Source of the DNA: CAVUCH01 sp963763095
Lineage (GTDB): Bacteria > Acidobacteriota > Vicinamibacteria > Vicinamibacterales > JAENWD01
Direction of reading: 5' to 3'
Assembly (NCBI GenBank): GCA_963763095.1
Contig: CAVXNR010000037.1
Span: 62,001-126,000, forward strand
DNA: 64,000 nt
Shown here: in pieces, positions 9,600 through 19,866 of the stretch
Layout: every line of letters starts with the position of its first letter
How positions within the stretch are numbered: position 1 is the first letter of the stretch
The notes under the pieces: model-generated
The model's database searches: none
What the model saw: only the letters and a program-made list of their open reading frames with translations
Told to the model about the DNA's origin: nothing
Made by a program: the position numbers and the translations under genes

Positions 9600-9697
9600 G
9601 GGCTACGGGCTACAGACTACAGCCTGCGGGCGGCTCCAGGCTCCAGGCTCCGGCCTCCGGACGCCAGCCTCCAGCCGCCAGCCGCCAGCCGCCGGCC
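9600..9697. repeat. Long heptamer array, fourteen units
   Basis: Fourteen consecutive units of exactly 7 bp with drifting sequence, from GGGCTAC (twice) through AGCCTGC and TCCAGGC (twice) to GCCAGCC and GCCGGCC. It fills the gap between the serA start and the DUF1015 stop. Confidence 0.85.
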
Positions 9698-9711
9698 GTG
9701 CCGCCTCCGCG

Positions 9712-10935
9712 TCAAATCACATGGCTGAGCAGTCCGTCCCGCAGCTTCGGCTCGAACCAGGTGGATTTCGGCGGCATGATGCCGCCCGCGTCCGCAATGG
9801 CCATCAAGTCGCCGATGCTTACCGGGTGCATGGCGAAGGCAACGGCCGCGCGGCCCTCGTCCACGAGCCGGGCGAGAGCACCCGGACCGCGGATCCCCCC
9901 CACGAAGTCGATCCGCTTGTCCACGCGCACGTCGCCGACCTGCAGCAGGGGCGCGAGCACCTGCTCGTGAAGCCGCGCAACATCGAGGCGATCAGCCGGC
10001 GCGGCGCCAGGTGACGGAGGCGCCAGCGTCAACGCATGCCACTTGCCGGCGAGGTACATCGCGACCTCTCCGGGACCTTCGGGCGTGTCGTTTCCGGCGC
10101 GGACGTCCATCCGCCCGCGCAGCGCCTCCAGCAGCGATGCCGGCGAGTGTCCGGCCAGGTCCTTCACGACGCGGTGATACGGCAGGATTTGCGCCTGGTC
10201 GCTCGGGAACGCCACGCCGAGGAACGTGTTGGCTTCGGCGGGCGACTCGCCAGACGCCTTCCCCCGCAACACCTGGCGCGCACGCATCGCGCTTGCGGCC
10301 CGGTGATGGCCGTCGGCGATGTAGAGCAGGGGAATCGCCGCGAAGGCGACGACAAGCGCCATTCCCTCGCTCTCCGGCACGTGCCACACGGTGTGCTGCA
10401 CGCCATCTGGCGCCGTGAAATCGAACAGCGGTGGGCCGTCAGCCACCCGCGCCGCGACGGCGTCGACGGCGAGGGAGGTGGGATACGTCAGGAAGACGGG
10501 CCCGGTCTGCGCGCGCAGATCGACGATGTGCCGGGTGCGGTCGTCTTCCTTGTCCTTCCGCGTCCGCTCGTGCTTGCGGATGATGTCGCGCTCGTACTCG
10601 TCGACAGAGAAGCACCCGGCGACGCCCGTCTGCTCGTGCCTGCCCATGCGCAGCTTGTACAGGTACAGGCCCGGTGCGTCGTCCAGGACGAGTGGCGCCG
10701 CCTCGCGTAACCGCTGGAAATTGCGCGCCGCCGCCGCATACACCGCGTCTGCGTAGGGGTCGGTGTCCGGCGGCAGATCGATCTCGGCACGAGAGACGTG
10801 CAGAAAGCTCAGCGGGTTACCGTCAGCCAGCTCGCGCGCCTCGTTGGTGTTGACCACGTCGTAAGGGACGGCAGCGACGGCCGCGGCCCGTTCAGGCGTT
10901 GGACGGAGGGCGTGGAACGGGTGGAGAGCAGCCAT
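9712..10935 (-). CDS. DUF1015 family protein, serine-linked
   Basis: Cytosolic protein of about 407 residues that matches the DUF1015 family: HPFHALRPTPERAAAVAAVPYDVVN at the start, FLHVSRAEIDLP, DEYERDIIRKHERTRKDKEDDR (a conserved charged block), LYIADGHHRAASA and LPYHRVVKDL. The family is often next to serA/serC and has distant ties to ParB-like serine kinases, so a role in serine handling is plausible but not shown. The start at ATG 10935 is supported by TATAAT 9 nt upstream; a longer reading to 11121 would run into a REP-like repeat and is unlikely. First gene of the minus-strand serine group. Confidence 0.85.
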   Translation of the reverse strand: MAALHPFHALRPTPERAAAVAAVPYDVVNTNEARELADGNPLSFLHVSRAEIDLPPDTDPYADAVYAAAARNFQRLREAAPLVLDDAPGLYLYKLRMGRHEQTGVAGCFSVDEYERDIIRKHERTRKDKEDDRTRHIVDLRAQTGPVFLTYPTSLAVDAVAARVADGPPLFDFTAPDGVQHTVWHVPESEGMALVVAFAAIPLLYIADGHHRAASAMRARQVLRGKASGESPAEANTFLGVAFPSDQAQILPYHRVVKDLAGHSPASLLEALRGRMDVRAGNDTPEGPGEVAMYLAGKWHALTLAPPSPGAAPADRLDVARLHEQVLAPLLQVGDVRVDKRIDFVGGIRGPGALARLVDEGRAAVAFAMHPVSIGDLMAIADAGGIMPPKSTWFEPKLRDGLLSHVI

Positions 10936-10944
10936 GAACCCACA

Positions 10945-10950
10945 ATTATA
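10945..10950 (-). promoter_or_regulatory. DUF1015-serA-serC promoter, leaderless-type -10
   Basis: A perfect TATAAT on the minus strand, 9 nt before ATG 10935. No -35 is seen. Confidence 0.55.
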
Positions 10951-11000
10951 GGCAGGACAGGGCCGGGGCGTCAGCGCCCGGTGCTGCGTGCCTGGCGTCT

Positions 11001-11106
11001 GCAGGGCTGAAGCCCTGCCCCACTTCCCGAGCATGTGGGGCAGCCCTTCAGGGCTGCTGTGCGCGGCACACTCCCCGAGCATGTGGGGCAGCCCTTCAGG
11101 GCTGCT
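11001..11106. repeat. REP-like hairpins, three copies
   Basis: Three inverted repeats: GCAGGGC/GCCCTGC with loop TGAA at 11001-11018, then two near-identical copies GGGCAGCCC with loop TTCA at 11034-11058 and 11081-11106. They lie in the divergent gap between DUF1015 and the M23 gene, so they cannot all be terminators. Confidence 0.8.
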
Positions 11107-11184
11107 TTTGCGCGTCTCCACCTGCGCCTCTCTTCATCCGTTGACACGCCCGATGGGCGGCACGTACGCTGACGCTTCTTCCGC

Positions 11185-12444
11185 ATGCCTGTGCCGCTGA
11201 CCCGCCTCGCGCTCGCGCTCTGCATCGCTGTGACCCTCGCAGGTTGCCATCCCCGCGACCCCGACGCCGCCAGCACCGATGGTGGCGAGGACCTGGAACT
11301 TGCCGCCGACAGTGAGATGGTCCCCGGGCGTGTGCCGGCGAGCGCGACGCTTGCGGGGATGCTCGCCCCGCACAACCTGCACACCGCCGACGTCACCGGC
11401 GTCGTCGCGGCAGTCACACGGGTGTTCGACCTGCGGACGCTGCGGGCGGGCCAGCCCTGGCGGTTCGAGCGCACGCTCGACGGATGCGTGCGGCACCTGG
11501 AATACGAGGTCGACGCCGAGCGGTTTCTCCGGGTCAGCGCGCGTGCGGACGCGCCGCACACCTTCGACGCCTCCGTGATTTCCTATGACGTGCGACACAC
11601 GGCGACGACGGTCGTCGGGGACCATCGACGGGAGCAACTCGTCGCTGTTTGCCGCGATGGCGTCGGAAGGCGAGACGCCGGAGCTGGCGGTGGGCCTGGC
11701 GGGCATCTTCGGCGGGGAGGTCGACTTCAACAGCGATCTGCAGCGCGGCGACGGCTTCCGTCTCGTGGTGGATAAGGTGTACCGGGAGGGCCGGTTCGCG
11801 CGCTATGGAGCCGTGCAGGCCGCGGAGCTTCGGAATGGCGGGCGCCGGCTCGTGGCCATCCGATATGCGCCGCCGGGCGCCGCGGCCGGCTATTACGACG
11901 CAGAGGGAAAGTCGCTCAAGCGATTCTTCCTGCGCTCGCCCTTGCGCTTCGAGCCGCAGGTGACCTCACGGTTCTCGCTCGCACGGTTCCATCCCGTGCT
12001 GCACCGCATGCGGGCCCACCTGGGCGTCGACTACCGTGCGCCAGCAGGGGCGCCGGTAGTGGCGGTCGCGAGCGGTGTGGTGACGGGTGCGGGCCGGCGC
12101 GGCGGAGCCGGCAACATGGTGAGCATCCGGCACGCGAGCGGCTACAAAGCTCGTACCTCCACCTGTCGGCCATCACGCGCGGTGTGCGGACAGGCGCCCA
12201 CGTCGCCCAGGGCCAGATGATTGGCCGCGTCGGCGCGACGGGGCTCGCCACGGGACCGCACCTCGATTACCGGCTGGCGAGGAACGGCACCTTCATCAAT
12301 CCCCTGCTCGAGCACCGTCGAATGCCGCCCGGTGAGCCGATCCCGTCGGAGCACGTCAAGGCCTTCAGCGCGGTGCGTGACGCCGCGCTCGCGCGGCTGG
12401 ACGAGGCGCGGCCCGGACGCGCGAGCGATCAATCGGGAACGTGA
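11185..12444 (+). CDS. M23 family lipoprotein peptidase (two frameshifts)
   Basis: About 419 residues after joining three frames. The N-terminal signal ends in a lipobox (AVTLAGC), so the protein is probably membrane-anchored in the periplasm. A middle domain (GIFGGEVDFNSDLQRGD) leads to an M23 LytM fold: HLGVDYRAPAGAPV carries the first His and Asp zinc ligands, SYLHLSAI the catalytic His. The final HxH motif reads GPHLDYRL, so the third zinc ligand is an aspartate. M23 enzymes cut cell-wall cross-links or act as amidase activators. Breaks: +1 near 11617-11622 at GGGG, and -1 near 12145 at AAA; both are homopolymers. There is no gene-order clue to its target. Confidence 0.85.
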
Positions 12445-12463
12445 GATTACGCCGGGACGCGTA

Positions 12464-12490
12464 GGTGGGGCAGGGCTTCAGCCCTGCAGA
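12464..12490. repeat. REP-like hairpin
   Basis: Single copy GCAGGGC/GCCCTGC with TTCA loop, between the convergent M23 and TonB-C genes. Confidence 0.75.
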
Positions 12491-12510
12491 GACCGAGGGA
12501 TGTCGCCCCC

Positions 12511-13410
12511 TCACCGGAAGCTGAGCTTCATCACCTTCCTGAACTTCACGGGCTCGCCTGCCAGCTGCGCGGGGACATACGCCCATGAGCTCACCGCGTT
12601 CAGGAGCAGCTGGTCGTACGTCCGGTGCACCACGCGTGTCATGCGTGCGGATTCGACGAGGCCCTTCTCATTGATCACGATCGCGAGCACCGCATCCCGA
12701 TTTGGCGGAGGACCAAGGCTCCGAGGCCACTGCGGCACGTCCTGCCGCACGATCGTGGGGACGGCCAACCCCGGGTACGTCGCGTCATAGATGCGGGGCG
12801 GCACTGGTGCTGCCGCCGCGGCCTCCACCGGGGGCGCGGCCGCAGGAGCCGGAGGCGGCGCCGCACCCGCCTTGTCGCTTAGCGTCTTGAAGCCGGCGGC
12901 CAGCACGGCGACATCCCGCAACACCGCGTCTGCGCCCGGCCCTTCGGATCGCTCCACAATCGAGAGCACGCGTGCGAATCCCGCGCTTGCGTTCGCGTAG
13001 TCTGCACCTTCGAACGCCTGCCGCGCCTGCTCGTACTGGGCTTTGGCAATCGCCGGCAGGAGCCGGGCCCTCACGTCCTTGAACGCAGCGCGCACGCGGG
13101 GCGGTGCTGTTGACGCATCCGGCACGTAAAGGGGATCCGCCTGCACGATGGCGGTCATTGCGCCCTCCGCATCCACGGGCCGTCCGAGGGCAACCAGGCA
13201 CAGCAGCCGCTGCTGCTCGACGGCGACTGTGGCGGCTGTGTCCGCGGCGGCAGGCCGCAGGCGCTCCAGCGTCTTCAACGCGTCTTCGTAGGCGGCAGCC
13301 GCGTAAAGCCGTCGCGCCGCCTCCAATGCATCGTCTGCGCGGGCCGCAGACGGACAGGCCAGCAAGATCGCCAGCGCAGGAACTGTCCACCATGCGCCTT
13401 CGAATCTCAC
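12511..13410 (-). CDS. Secreted protein with TonB-like C-terminal domain
   Basis: 299 residues. A signal peptide (PALAILLACPSAARA) is followed by a helical repeat region (DDALEAARRLYAAAAYEDALKTLERL), a Pro/Ala-rich linker (about residues 195-220) and a C-terminal TonB fold: RDAVLAIVINEKGLVESARM and SWAYVPAQLAGEPVKFRKV. TonB-C domains usually contact outer-membrane receptors, but here a cleavable signal seems to replace the usual membrane anchor. The start ATG 13410 overlaps the stop of the upstream PEGA gene as ATGA, so the two are translationally coupled and probably work together in the envelope. Confidence 0.75.
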   Translation of the reverse strand: MRFEGAWWTVPALAILLACPSAARADDALEAARRLYAAAAYEDALKTLERLRPAAADTAATVAVEQQRLLCLVALGRPVDAEGAMTAIVQADPLYVPDASTAPPRVRAAFKDVRARLLPAIAKAQYEQARQAFEGADYANASAGFARVLSIVERSEGPGADAVLRDVAVLAAGFKTLSDKAGAAPPPAPAAAPPVEAAAAAPVPPRIYDATYPGLAVPTIVRQDVPQWPRSLGPPPNRDAVLAIVINEKGLVESARMTRVVHRTYDQLLLNAVSSWAYVPAQLAGEPVKFRKVMKLSFR

Positions 13411-15671
13411 GGCTTCATCTCCACGCTGACGCGCGTTGGCCCGCCCGCAGTGACGCTGACGGCGTGGCGGTGCTCCGGGAAATCCGGGTGCCTGAAGACG
13501 AGCTCGTGAGGTCCGAGCGGCAGGGACATGCTGCCGATCGGCGTCTCGCCTGCCTTCTTGCCATCAATCCAGACCTCGGCCCAGGGGATGGCATTGATGG
13601 CAACCGTCCCGTTGGGCAGTTGCACCGGCACGCGCGTTTCCCTTCCTGCCACTACGTCGACCGTCACCGACGTGCGGAACGCCAGGGGCCCGCTCACGAT
13701 ATCGAGTGTGTGCCGGCCCGTCCCGAACGGCAGGCGCCTCATCGCTGTCGTCCCGAGCTGGCGTCCCCCCTCGAGCACCTGCATTTCGAAGGGCACCGCG
13801 ATCGTCACCCAGCCGCTCTCGGCCGGCGGAGCGGTGGCCGTTTCCACAAGCGTCGGACGGACCGACGTGGTCAGACCCGCCTGCACCATCACGCGCTGGC
13901 GAATGAGGCCGCCACCCCCTTCGATCACCAGCTCGTGGTCTCCTTCAGGAACATCTGGAATCGTGACCGGCGCGGTTCCGCGCGGTTGTCCGTCCAGCGT
14001 GACCCGCGCGCCGGGCGTCCCGACCTGCACGTCGATCGCGCCGGTCGTGACCGTCGGTGCAAGCTCCACATACTGCGCGTGCGTGGTTCCCGCCCGCACG
14101 GTGAGCGGCACCGCCCGCGAGGTGGTCGGCGTGCTGAGCGCCAGGACGTGCGGACCCGGTGCAAGGCTCAACGAGAGCGGCGTCACGCCGCGCTCGCGGT
14201 CGTCGATCACGACGGTGGCGCCCGCCGGGCGCGACTCGATCGTCACGACGCCTTCCGCGGCCACAGGTGCATTCGACGGCTTCGACGTCCAGATGTACGC
14301 CGCCTCCGCGATTGCGACGAGGGCGCACAACACGAGCGCCAGGCGCTCGCGCGTCATGCGTCTTGGCGGCACGGGTGCGAACGGCTGCGCTGGCGCGTAC
14401 GACTCGCGCAGCGGCCCGGCCGCGGCAGTCGACGCGTCCTTTAATGGGAGGGGAAGGTCACCGGGGGGCAGCATGCGCGTGCCGTTGATGCCCTCCAGAA
14501 AGCCCTTCATCTCCGCCCGCTCGTTCGCAGTCAACGCGTCCGGCTCCTCGGCGAGGTCCGGAGCGCTTCCGTCGGATGGCGGGACCACTTCGGCCGACAT
14601 CGGCGCGAGCACCGGACCAGAAGCGGGCTGTTCACCAGGCGCGCCAATGGCAACCGTGTCCAGCGGTGGCGCCGATGGAGGGAGATTGCGATACACGGCG
14701 CGTCCAGCCGGCGGAGGAGCGTTCGCGGCGATCGGTGCGGCTTGACTCTGAGCCGCGTCGGCGGAATGCGGAGGCTTCGAGGCGTGCTCGTGATAGCGCA
14801 CCAGGAAGGATTCGAGCGCGATCGGCGCGGCAACGTATCCGCCTTCTTCCGACAGCACGTCATCGAGTCCAGTCTGCGCGTCGGCTGTCGACTCGAATGA
14901 ACCCCGCCGATCCAGCTGCAGCGCGCGGAGCAGCCAGCGCCGAAGCGGCGCAGCCACGAGATCCTTCCGCCCGAGCACGGTCGTCTCGCGGGCGGAGGCC
15001 AGCAGCTCTGGCAACGTGTCGAGTTCGTCCGGGCGGAGGAGGCGCCCCAGGATCAAGGCGAGAGACACCGCACCCATCTGGGCGAGGTCCGCGCGAGCGT
15101 CGAGGCGGACGGTGCCCGACAGCGATGCAGGCGCCATGATGCGGAGATCGCGCCACAGCTTGCTCCGCGAAAGGCCCAGGTGCTCAATCGCCGGGCCAAC
15201 CACGTGCTCGGTGATGACGATTCGCGCATGAGGTGTAATGAGGATGCGGTCGGGCGAGATCGCCCCGTGCGCGGCACCGTGCGATGCCTGGTGCAGCGCG
15301 GCAACGGCTGGCACGAGCTGGCGGACGACACAGAGCGCCGCGTTGATATCGAGCTCGAGGCCGTCGCGCTCGGCAACCGCGAGCACGTCCGACAGGCGCG
15401 CGCCTCGCGGGTGCTCCGACACGAGGGCGAGCGCCGTGCCGCCCTCGAGGCGATCGAGGCGCCGCACCCGTGCGTAGCATGGATGGCGGAACTGCGCGAC
15501 ACGTGCAACCTGCTCGCGCAGTGCCGCCTCGAACCCGGCGGATAACAGCTCCGGGGCAAAGCGCAGCTGCTCGAGGCGCTCGCCGGGGCGGTCGCTGATG
15601 ACGAGGCGCGTGCCGAGCGGATCAGAGAGCGCGCGGGGAGCCGTAAAGGGCGCGACGGATGCGGGTTGCAT
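13407..15671 (-). CDS. PEGA-repeat membrane protein with N-terminal pseudokinase
   Basis: About 754 residues from ATG 15671, which has an AAGGAAA ribosome site. Residues 1-270 resemble a Ser/Thr kinase fold, but the catalytic loop reads HGAISPDRILI instead of HRDxKxxN and the DFG position reads ITEHVVG, so it is probably an inactive pseudokinase. A Pro/Ala-rich cytoplasmic linker follows, then one membrane helix (LALVLCALVAIAEAAYIW, about residue 500) and at least three PEGA-type beta repeats (VTIESRPAGATVVID, DVQVGTPGARVTLDGQPRG, VAINAIPWAEVWIDGKKAG) placed outside the membrane. A role as a sensor or scaffold is inference. Downstream and coupled is the TonB-C protein. Confidence 0.75.
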   Translation of the reverse strand: MQPASVAPFTAPRALSDPLGTRLVISDRPGERLEQLRFAPELLSAGFEAALREQVARVAQFRHPCYARVRRLDRLEGGTALALVSEHPRGARLSDVLAVAERDGLELDINAALCVVRQLVPAVAALHQASHGAAHGAISPDRILITPHARIVITEHVVGPAIEHLGLSRSKLWRDLRIMAPASLSGTVRLDARADLAQMGAVSLALILGRLLRPDELDTLPELLASARETTVLGRKDLVAAPLRRWLLRALQLDRRGSFESTADAQTGLDDVLSEEGGYVAAPIALESFLVRYHEHASKPPHSADAAQSQAAPIAANAPPPAGRAVYRNLPPSAPPLDTVAIGAPGEQPASGPVLAPMSAEVVPPSDGSAPDLAEEPDALTANERAEMKGFLEGINGTRMLPPGDLPLPLKDASTAAAGPLRESYAPAQPFAPVPPRRMTRERLALVLCALVAIAEAAYIWTSKPSNAPVAAEGVVTIESRPAGATVVIDDRERGVTPLSLSLAPGPHVLALSTPTTSRAVPLTVRAGTTHAQYVELAPTVTTGAIDVQVGTPGARVTLDGQPRGTAPVTIPDVPEGDHELVIEGGGGLIRQRVMVQAGLTTSVRPTLVETATAPPAESGWVTIAVPFEMQVLEGGRQLGTTAMRRLPFGTGRHTLDIVSGPLAFRTSVTVDVVAGRETRVPVQLPNGTVAINAIPWAEVWIDGKKAGETPIGSMSLPLGPHELVFRHPDFPEHRHAVSVTAGGPTRVSVEMKP

Positions 15672-16015
15672 GGTTTCCTTCAGCGCAGTGTGCGGCGCGC
15701 GCGGGGTGCCTGCACCCCGTGGCGGGCATGAGCGCTGCAGGGCAACCGCCGTGCCCGGGCCCGCCGGAGGTGAGACCGGCCCAAACACGCCAACTTCGTG
15801 CGTATCCGGCATTTCACAGGGCGGCACCCCATCGCAGGCCGCTGACGGATTCGTCGCTGCGATGACGAAAGCGTCAGCAGCGGCCCTGGCCGTGTGGCGC
15901 CCGGAGGCTGTCGCCGCGGCGTGACGTGCGATGGGGCATGAAGCGGCTTCCAGCGGCGTGATAACCTGATCGATTGCGCCCGAGCCCGTTCTTCGTCGAT
16001 CGTGGAGGTTACGCC
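15672..16015. other. Divergent intergenic gap, 344 bp
   Basis: Between the PEGA and M28 genes. A minus-strand frame stays open to 15827 but lacks coding character and a ribosome site. Only a GGAGG at 16004-16008 serving the M28 gene is recognisable. No gene, repeat family member or clear promoter seen. Confidence 0.6.
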
Positions 16016-17620
<1,605 letters not shown>

Positions 17621-17827
17621 CGGCGGGTGGCGGCGCTGCCGTCATCCCCACCGCCACTGAAGCGGCGACGGCGCCGCAAGTCGAACGCCTGAGTTGCCAA
17701 ACCCCGGGCTTGAGGGAAACTCCCTAGGCCGTACTTGCGATCCCCGGGGCCAGCACGGGGATCTCCCTGATTGTCGGAGACCGGCGTGTTTTGCTGAAAT
17801 GGGGCTATATCTGGCGATGGAGCCGCC

Positions 17828-18007
17828 ATGCCGCTTCAGCTGAACTGCCCAAAGTGCCCGCAACGCATGGAATTCCTTTTCACCACGAGTGACGGCAGCG
17901 TAGCCATCTATCGCTGCCGCGCCCACGGGGAGTGGCACCTGGGAGAGGGTGGCGTACGCGCCCCCGGAGAGATTTTGCCGCCCCAGGATCTCACCGAAAC
18001 CGGCTAG
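17828..18007 (+). CDS. Small zinc-ribbon-like hypothetical protein
   Basis: 59 residues, MPLQLNCPKC at the start. The Cys/His pattern C-x2-C (CPKC) and C-x2-H (CRAH, followed by GEWHLGEGG), about 27 residues apart, fits a minimal zinc ribbon. Coding is supported by this pattern and by a GGAGCC-type purine stretch before the ATG. Function unknown; similar tiny proteins are nucleic-acid or protein binders. It stands alone between the M28 gene and the convergent malQ. Confidence 0.6.
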   Translation: MPLQLNCPKCPQRMEFLFTTSDGSVAIYRCRAHGEWHLGEGGVRAPGEILPPQDLTETG

Positions 18008-18229
18008 CACATCTCATCCCCTGACCCTTACCCTGGCCGCATGGTCCCGCCAGCCCGGGTAGAAGTCTGGACCCGGCACCGACCACTCGAAATCGCCACG
18101 GGTCATCACGTGGACACGGATAACGGCGAACACATCACGTTCAGGTTCGGCTGAATCTGGCGGAAGCCAGAGGTGTCAGTAGTGATGTGTAAATGGGAGA
18201 CGACTTGATCGTTGTTCAAGCAAGCAGAA

Positions 18230-18278
18230 AACATTTTGCATTTTGCATTGTGCATTTTTCATTTTGCATTGTGCATTG
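18230..18278. repeat. Heptamer array, TGCATTN type, overlapping malQ stop
   Basis: Six exact units TGCATTT, TGCATTG, TGCATTT, TTCATTT, TGCATTG, TGCATTG from 18237 to 18278. Read on the minus strand, the array encodes the last codons of malQ (AMHNAK) and its TGA stop at 18261-18259. Confidence 0.85.
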
Positions 18279-19866
18279 CCGCGTCCCCCGTCCTCCCAGT
18301 CGCCATAGCCCATTCCCGCAGCACCGCCGCGCGCTCGCTGGCTTCCGGCTGGTTCGCCAGCGTGTCTACTGGCCAGGGCAGCCGCCACGTCCAGTTGTCG
18401 TCCGTCACCGTCGCGGGCGTGTTGATACGGTCGGTCCACCCGAACACGTCCGGGAACGGGATCAGCAGCAGGTCGGACGCCGAGCCGTAGAGCGCGCGTA
18501 GAATCGCATCGCGGAGTGCGGGCGTGAACGGTGCGGCTTCCGGCCGGCCGTTCAGCACGGGCGCAATCTGGGGCAGGCGGGCGAATGCGAGGCGCTCGTC
18601 CGCACCTGCCGTGTCCCACCACGTGGCGATTGGGTCGGTGTCGTGCGTGCCGGTCGTAGCCACTGAAAGTGCCGGGTATCGGTTCGGATCGTGGAACGGA
18701 TGGCCGGGCGTGTTCCATGCGCGCTCCCACCGCAAGACCTTGTAGCCGGGGATTCCGAGCCGGGCCAGGGAGCGGCGCACGAAGTCGGGCACGACGCCCA
18801 GGTCCTCGGCGATGATCCGCGCCCCGCACCCGGTGAAGACCGCCATGAGGCGTTCTCCCTGCGCGAGCTGGTCGGCCTCCCTGGATGGGTCGAAGCTGCC
18901 CGCCTGGCTGTCGAGCGGGCGGGAGAACGTCCGGTAGAACCCGACGAGGTGATCGATGCGATACCCGTGGAACAAACGAGCACTGCGCTTGATGCGCTGG
19001 CGCAGCCAGCGGTAATCGTCGCGGTCCATCACGTCCCAGCGGTAGACCGGCATACCCCAATCCTGCCCGGTGGCGCTGAACGCGTCCGGCGGCACGCCGA
19101 CGGTCGCGTCGAAGCGGAACAGGTGCTGGCGCGCCCAGACATCGGCGCTGTCGGTGGCCACCATGAACGGAAAATCGCCGAAGAGCGCGACCGGCGCCGC
19201 GGCGTCCCGCGCGTCCTGCCACTGCTCATCCGCGAGCCACTGCAGGTATTGGTAGAAGAGAATCTCCGTATCCAGCTCCTCACGCGCGCGAGCGACTGCC
19301 TCCGGATCGCGGCGCCGCAAGGGCTCCTCCCACTCCGTCCACGGTCGCCCGCCGCTTCGCTCGCGGAGCGCGCGATACAGCGCGTAGTCGGCCAGCCACC
19401 ACTCCTCCCACGAGCAGAATGCGGCGAACGAGCCCGCGCGCGCGGTGCCGCGCACCCACTCCGTATCCCAGAAGTGGCTGAACGCCATGCGGAGCGCGTG
19501 CTCCTTGACGCGTCGCACGCTTGCATAGTCGACGCGCGTGGAGCTGCGTGCGGATCGGATCGCCACCTGATCGGCGAGATCGAGTCGTGGTTCACCGCCA
19601 AAGACGGTGAAGTCGCGCACTGCGTGCATGCTGATGTAGATGGGGTCGAGCGCCATCGCGCTGATCGCGGAATACGGAGAGGTCTGCCCTGGCGCCATCT
19701 CGTTGGTCGGCAGCAGCTGCAGCACGCCGAGCCCGGCCTCCTGCAGCCACCGCGTCATCGGCACGAGGTCGCCGATCTCGCCAATCCCCCAGCTGCGGGT
19801 GGACGGCATTGAAAAGAGCGGAAGCAGGATACCCGCGGTTCGGCCCGTGTGTATGGTGCGCGTCAT
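18259..19866 (-). CDS. malQ: 4-alpha-glucanotransferase (amylomaltase)
   Basis: GH77 enzyme of 535 residues, the usual length. It disproportionates alpha-1,4-glucans in glycogen and maltodextrin metabolism in the cytoplasm. Conserved features in order: GILLPLFSMPSTRSWGIGEIGDL, LPTNEMAPGQTSPYSAISA, ALFGDFPFMVATDSADVW, GYRIDHLVGFYRTF (nucleophile Asp), IIAEDLGVVPDFV (acid/base Glu) and TTGTHDTDPIATWW. Its ATG overlaps the stop of the upstream aminotransferase (ATGA), so translation is coupled. The extreme C-terminus is encoded by a heptamer repeat array, which suggests a repeat insertion moved the stop codon. Confidence 0.95.
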   Translation of the reverse strand: MTRTIHTGRTAGILLPLFSMPSTRSWGIGEIGDLVPMTRWLQEAGLGVLQLLPTNEMAPGQTSPYSAISAMALDPIYISMHAVRDFTVFGGEPRLDLADQVAIRSARSSTRVDYASVRRVKEHALRMAFSHFWDTEWVRGTARAGSFAAFCSWEEWWLADYALYRALRERSGGRPWTEWEEPLRRRDPEAVARAREELDTEILFYQYLQWLADEQWQDARDAAAPVALFGDFPFMVATDSADVWARQHLFRFDATVGVPPDAFSATGQDWGMPVYRWDVMDRDDYRWLRQRIKRSARLFHGYRIDHLVGFYRTFSRPLDSQAGSFDPSREADQLAQGERLMAVFTGCGARIIAEDLGVVPDFVRRSLARLGIPGYKVLRWERAWNTPGHPFHDPNRYPALSVATTGTHDTDPIATWWDTAGADERLAFARLPQIAPVLNGRPEAAPFTPALRDAILRALYGSASDLLLIPFPDVFGWTDRINTPATVTDDNWTWRLPWPVDTLANQPEASERAAVLREWAMATGRTGDAAMHNAK

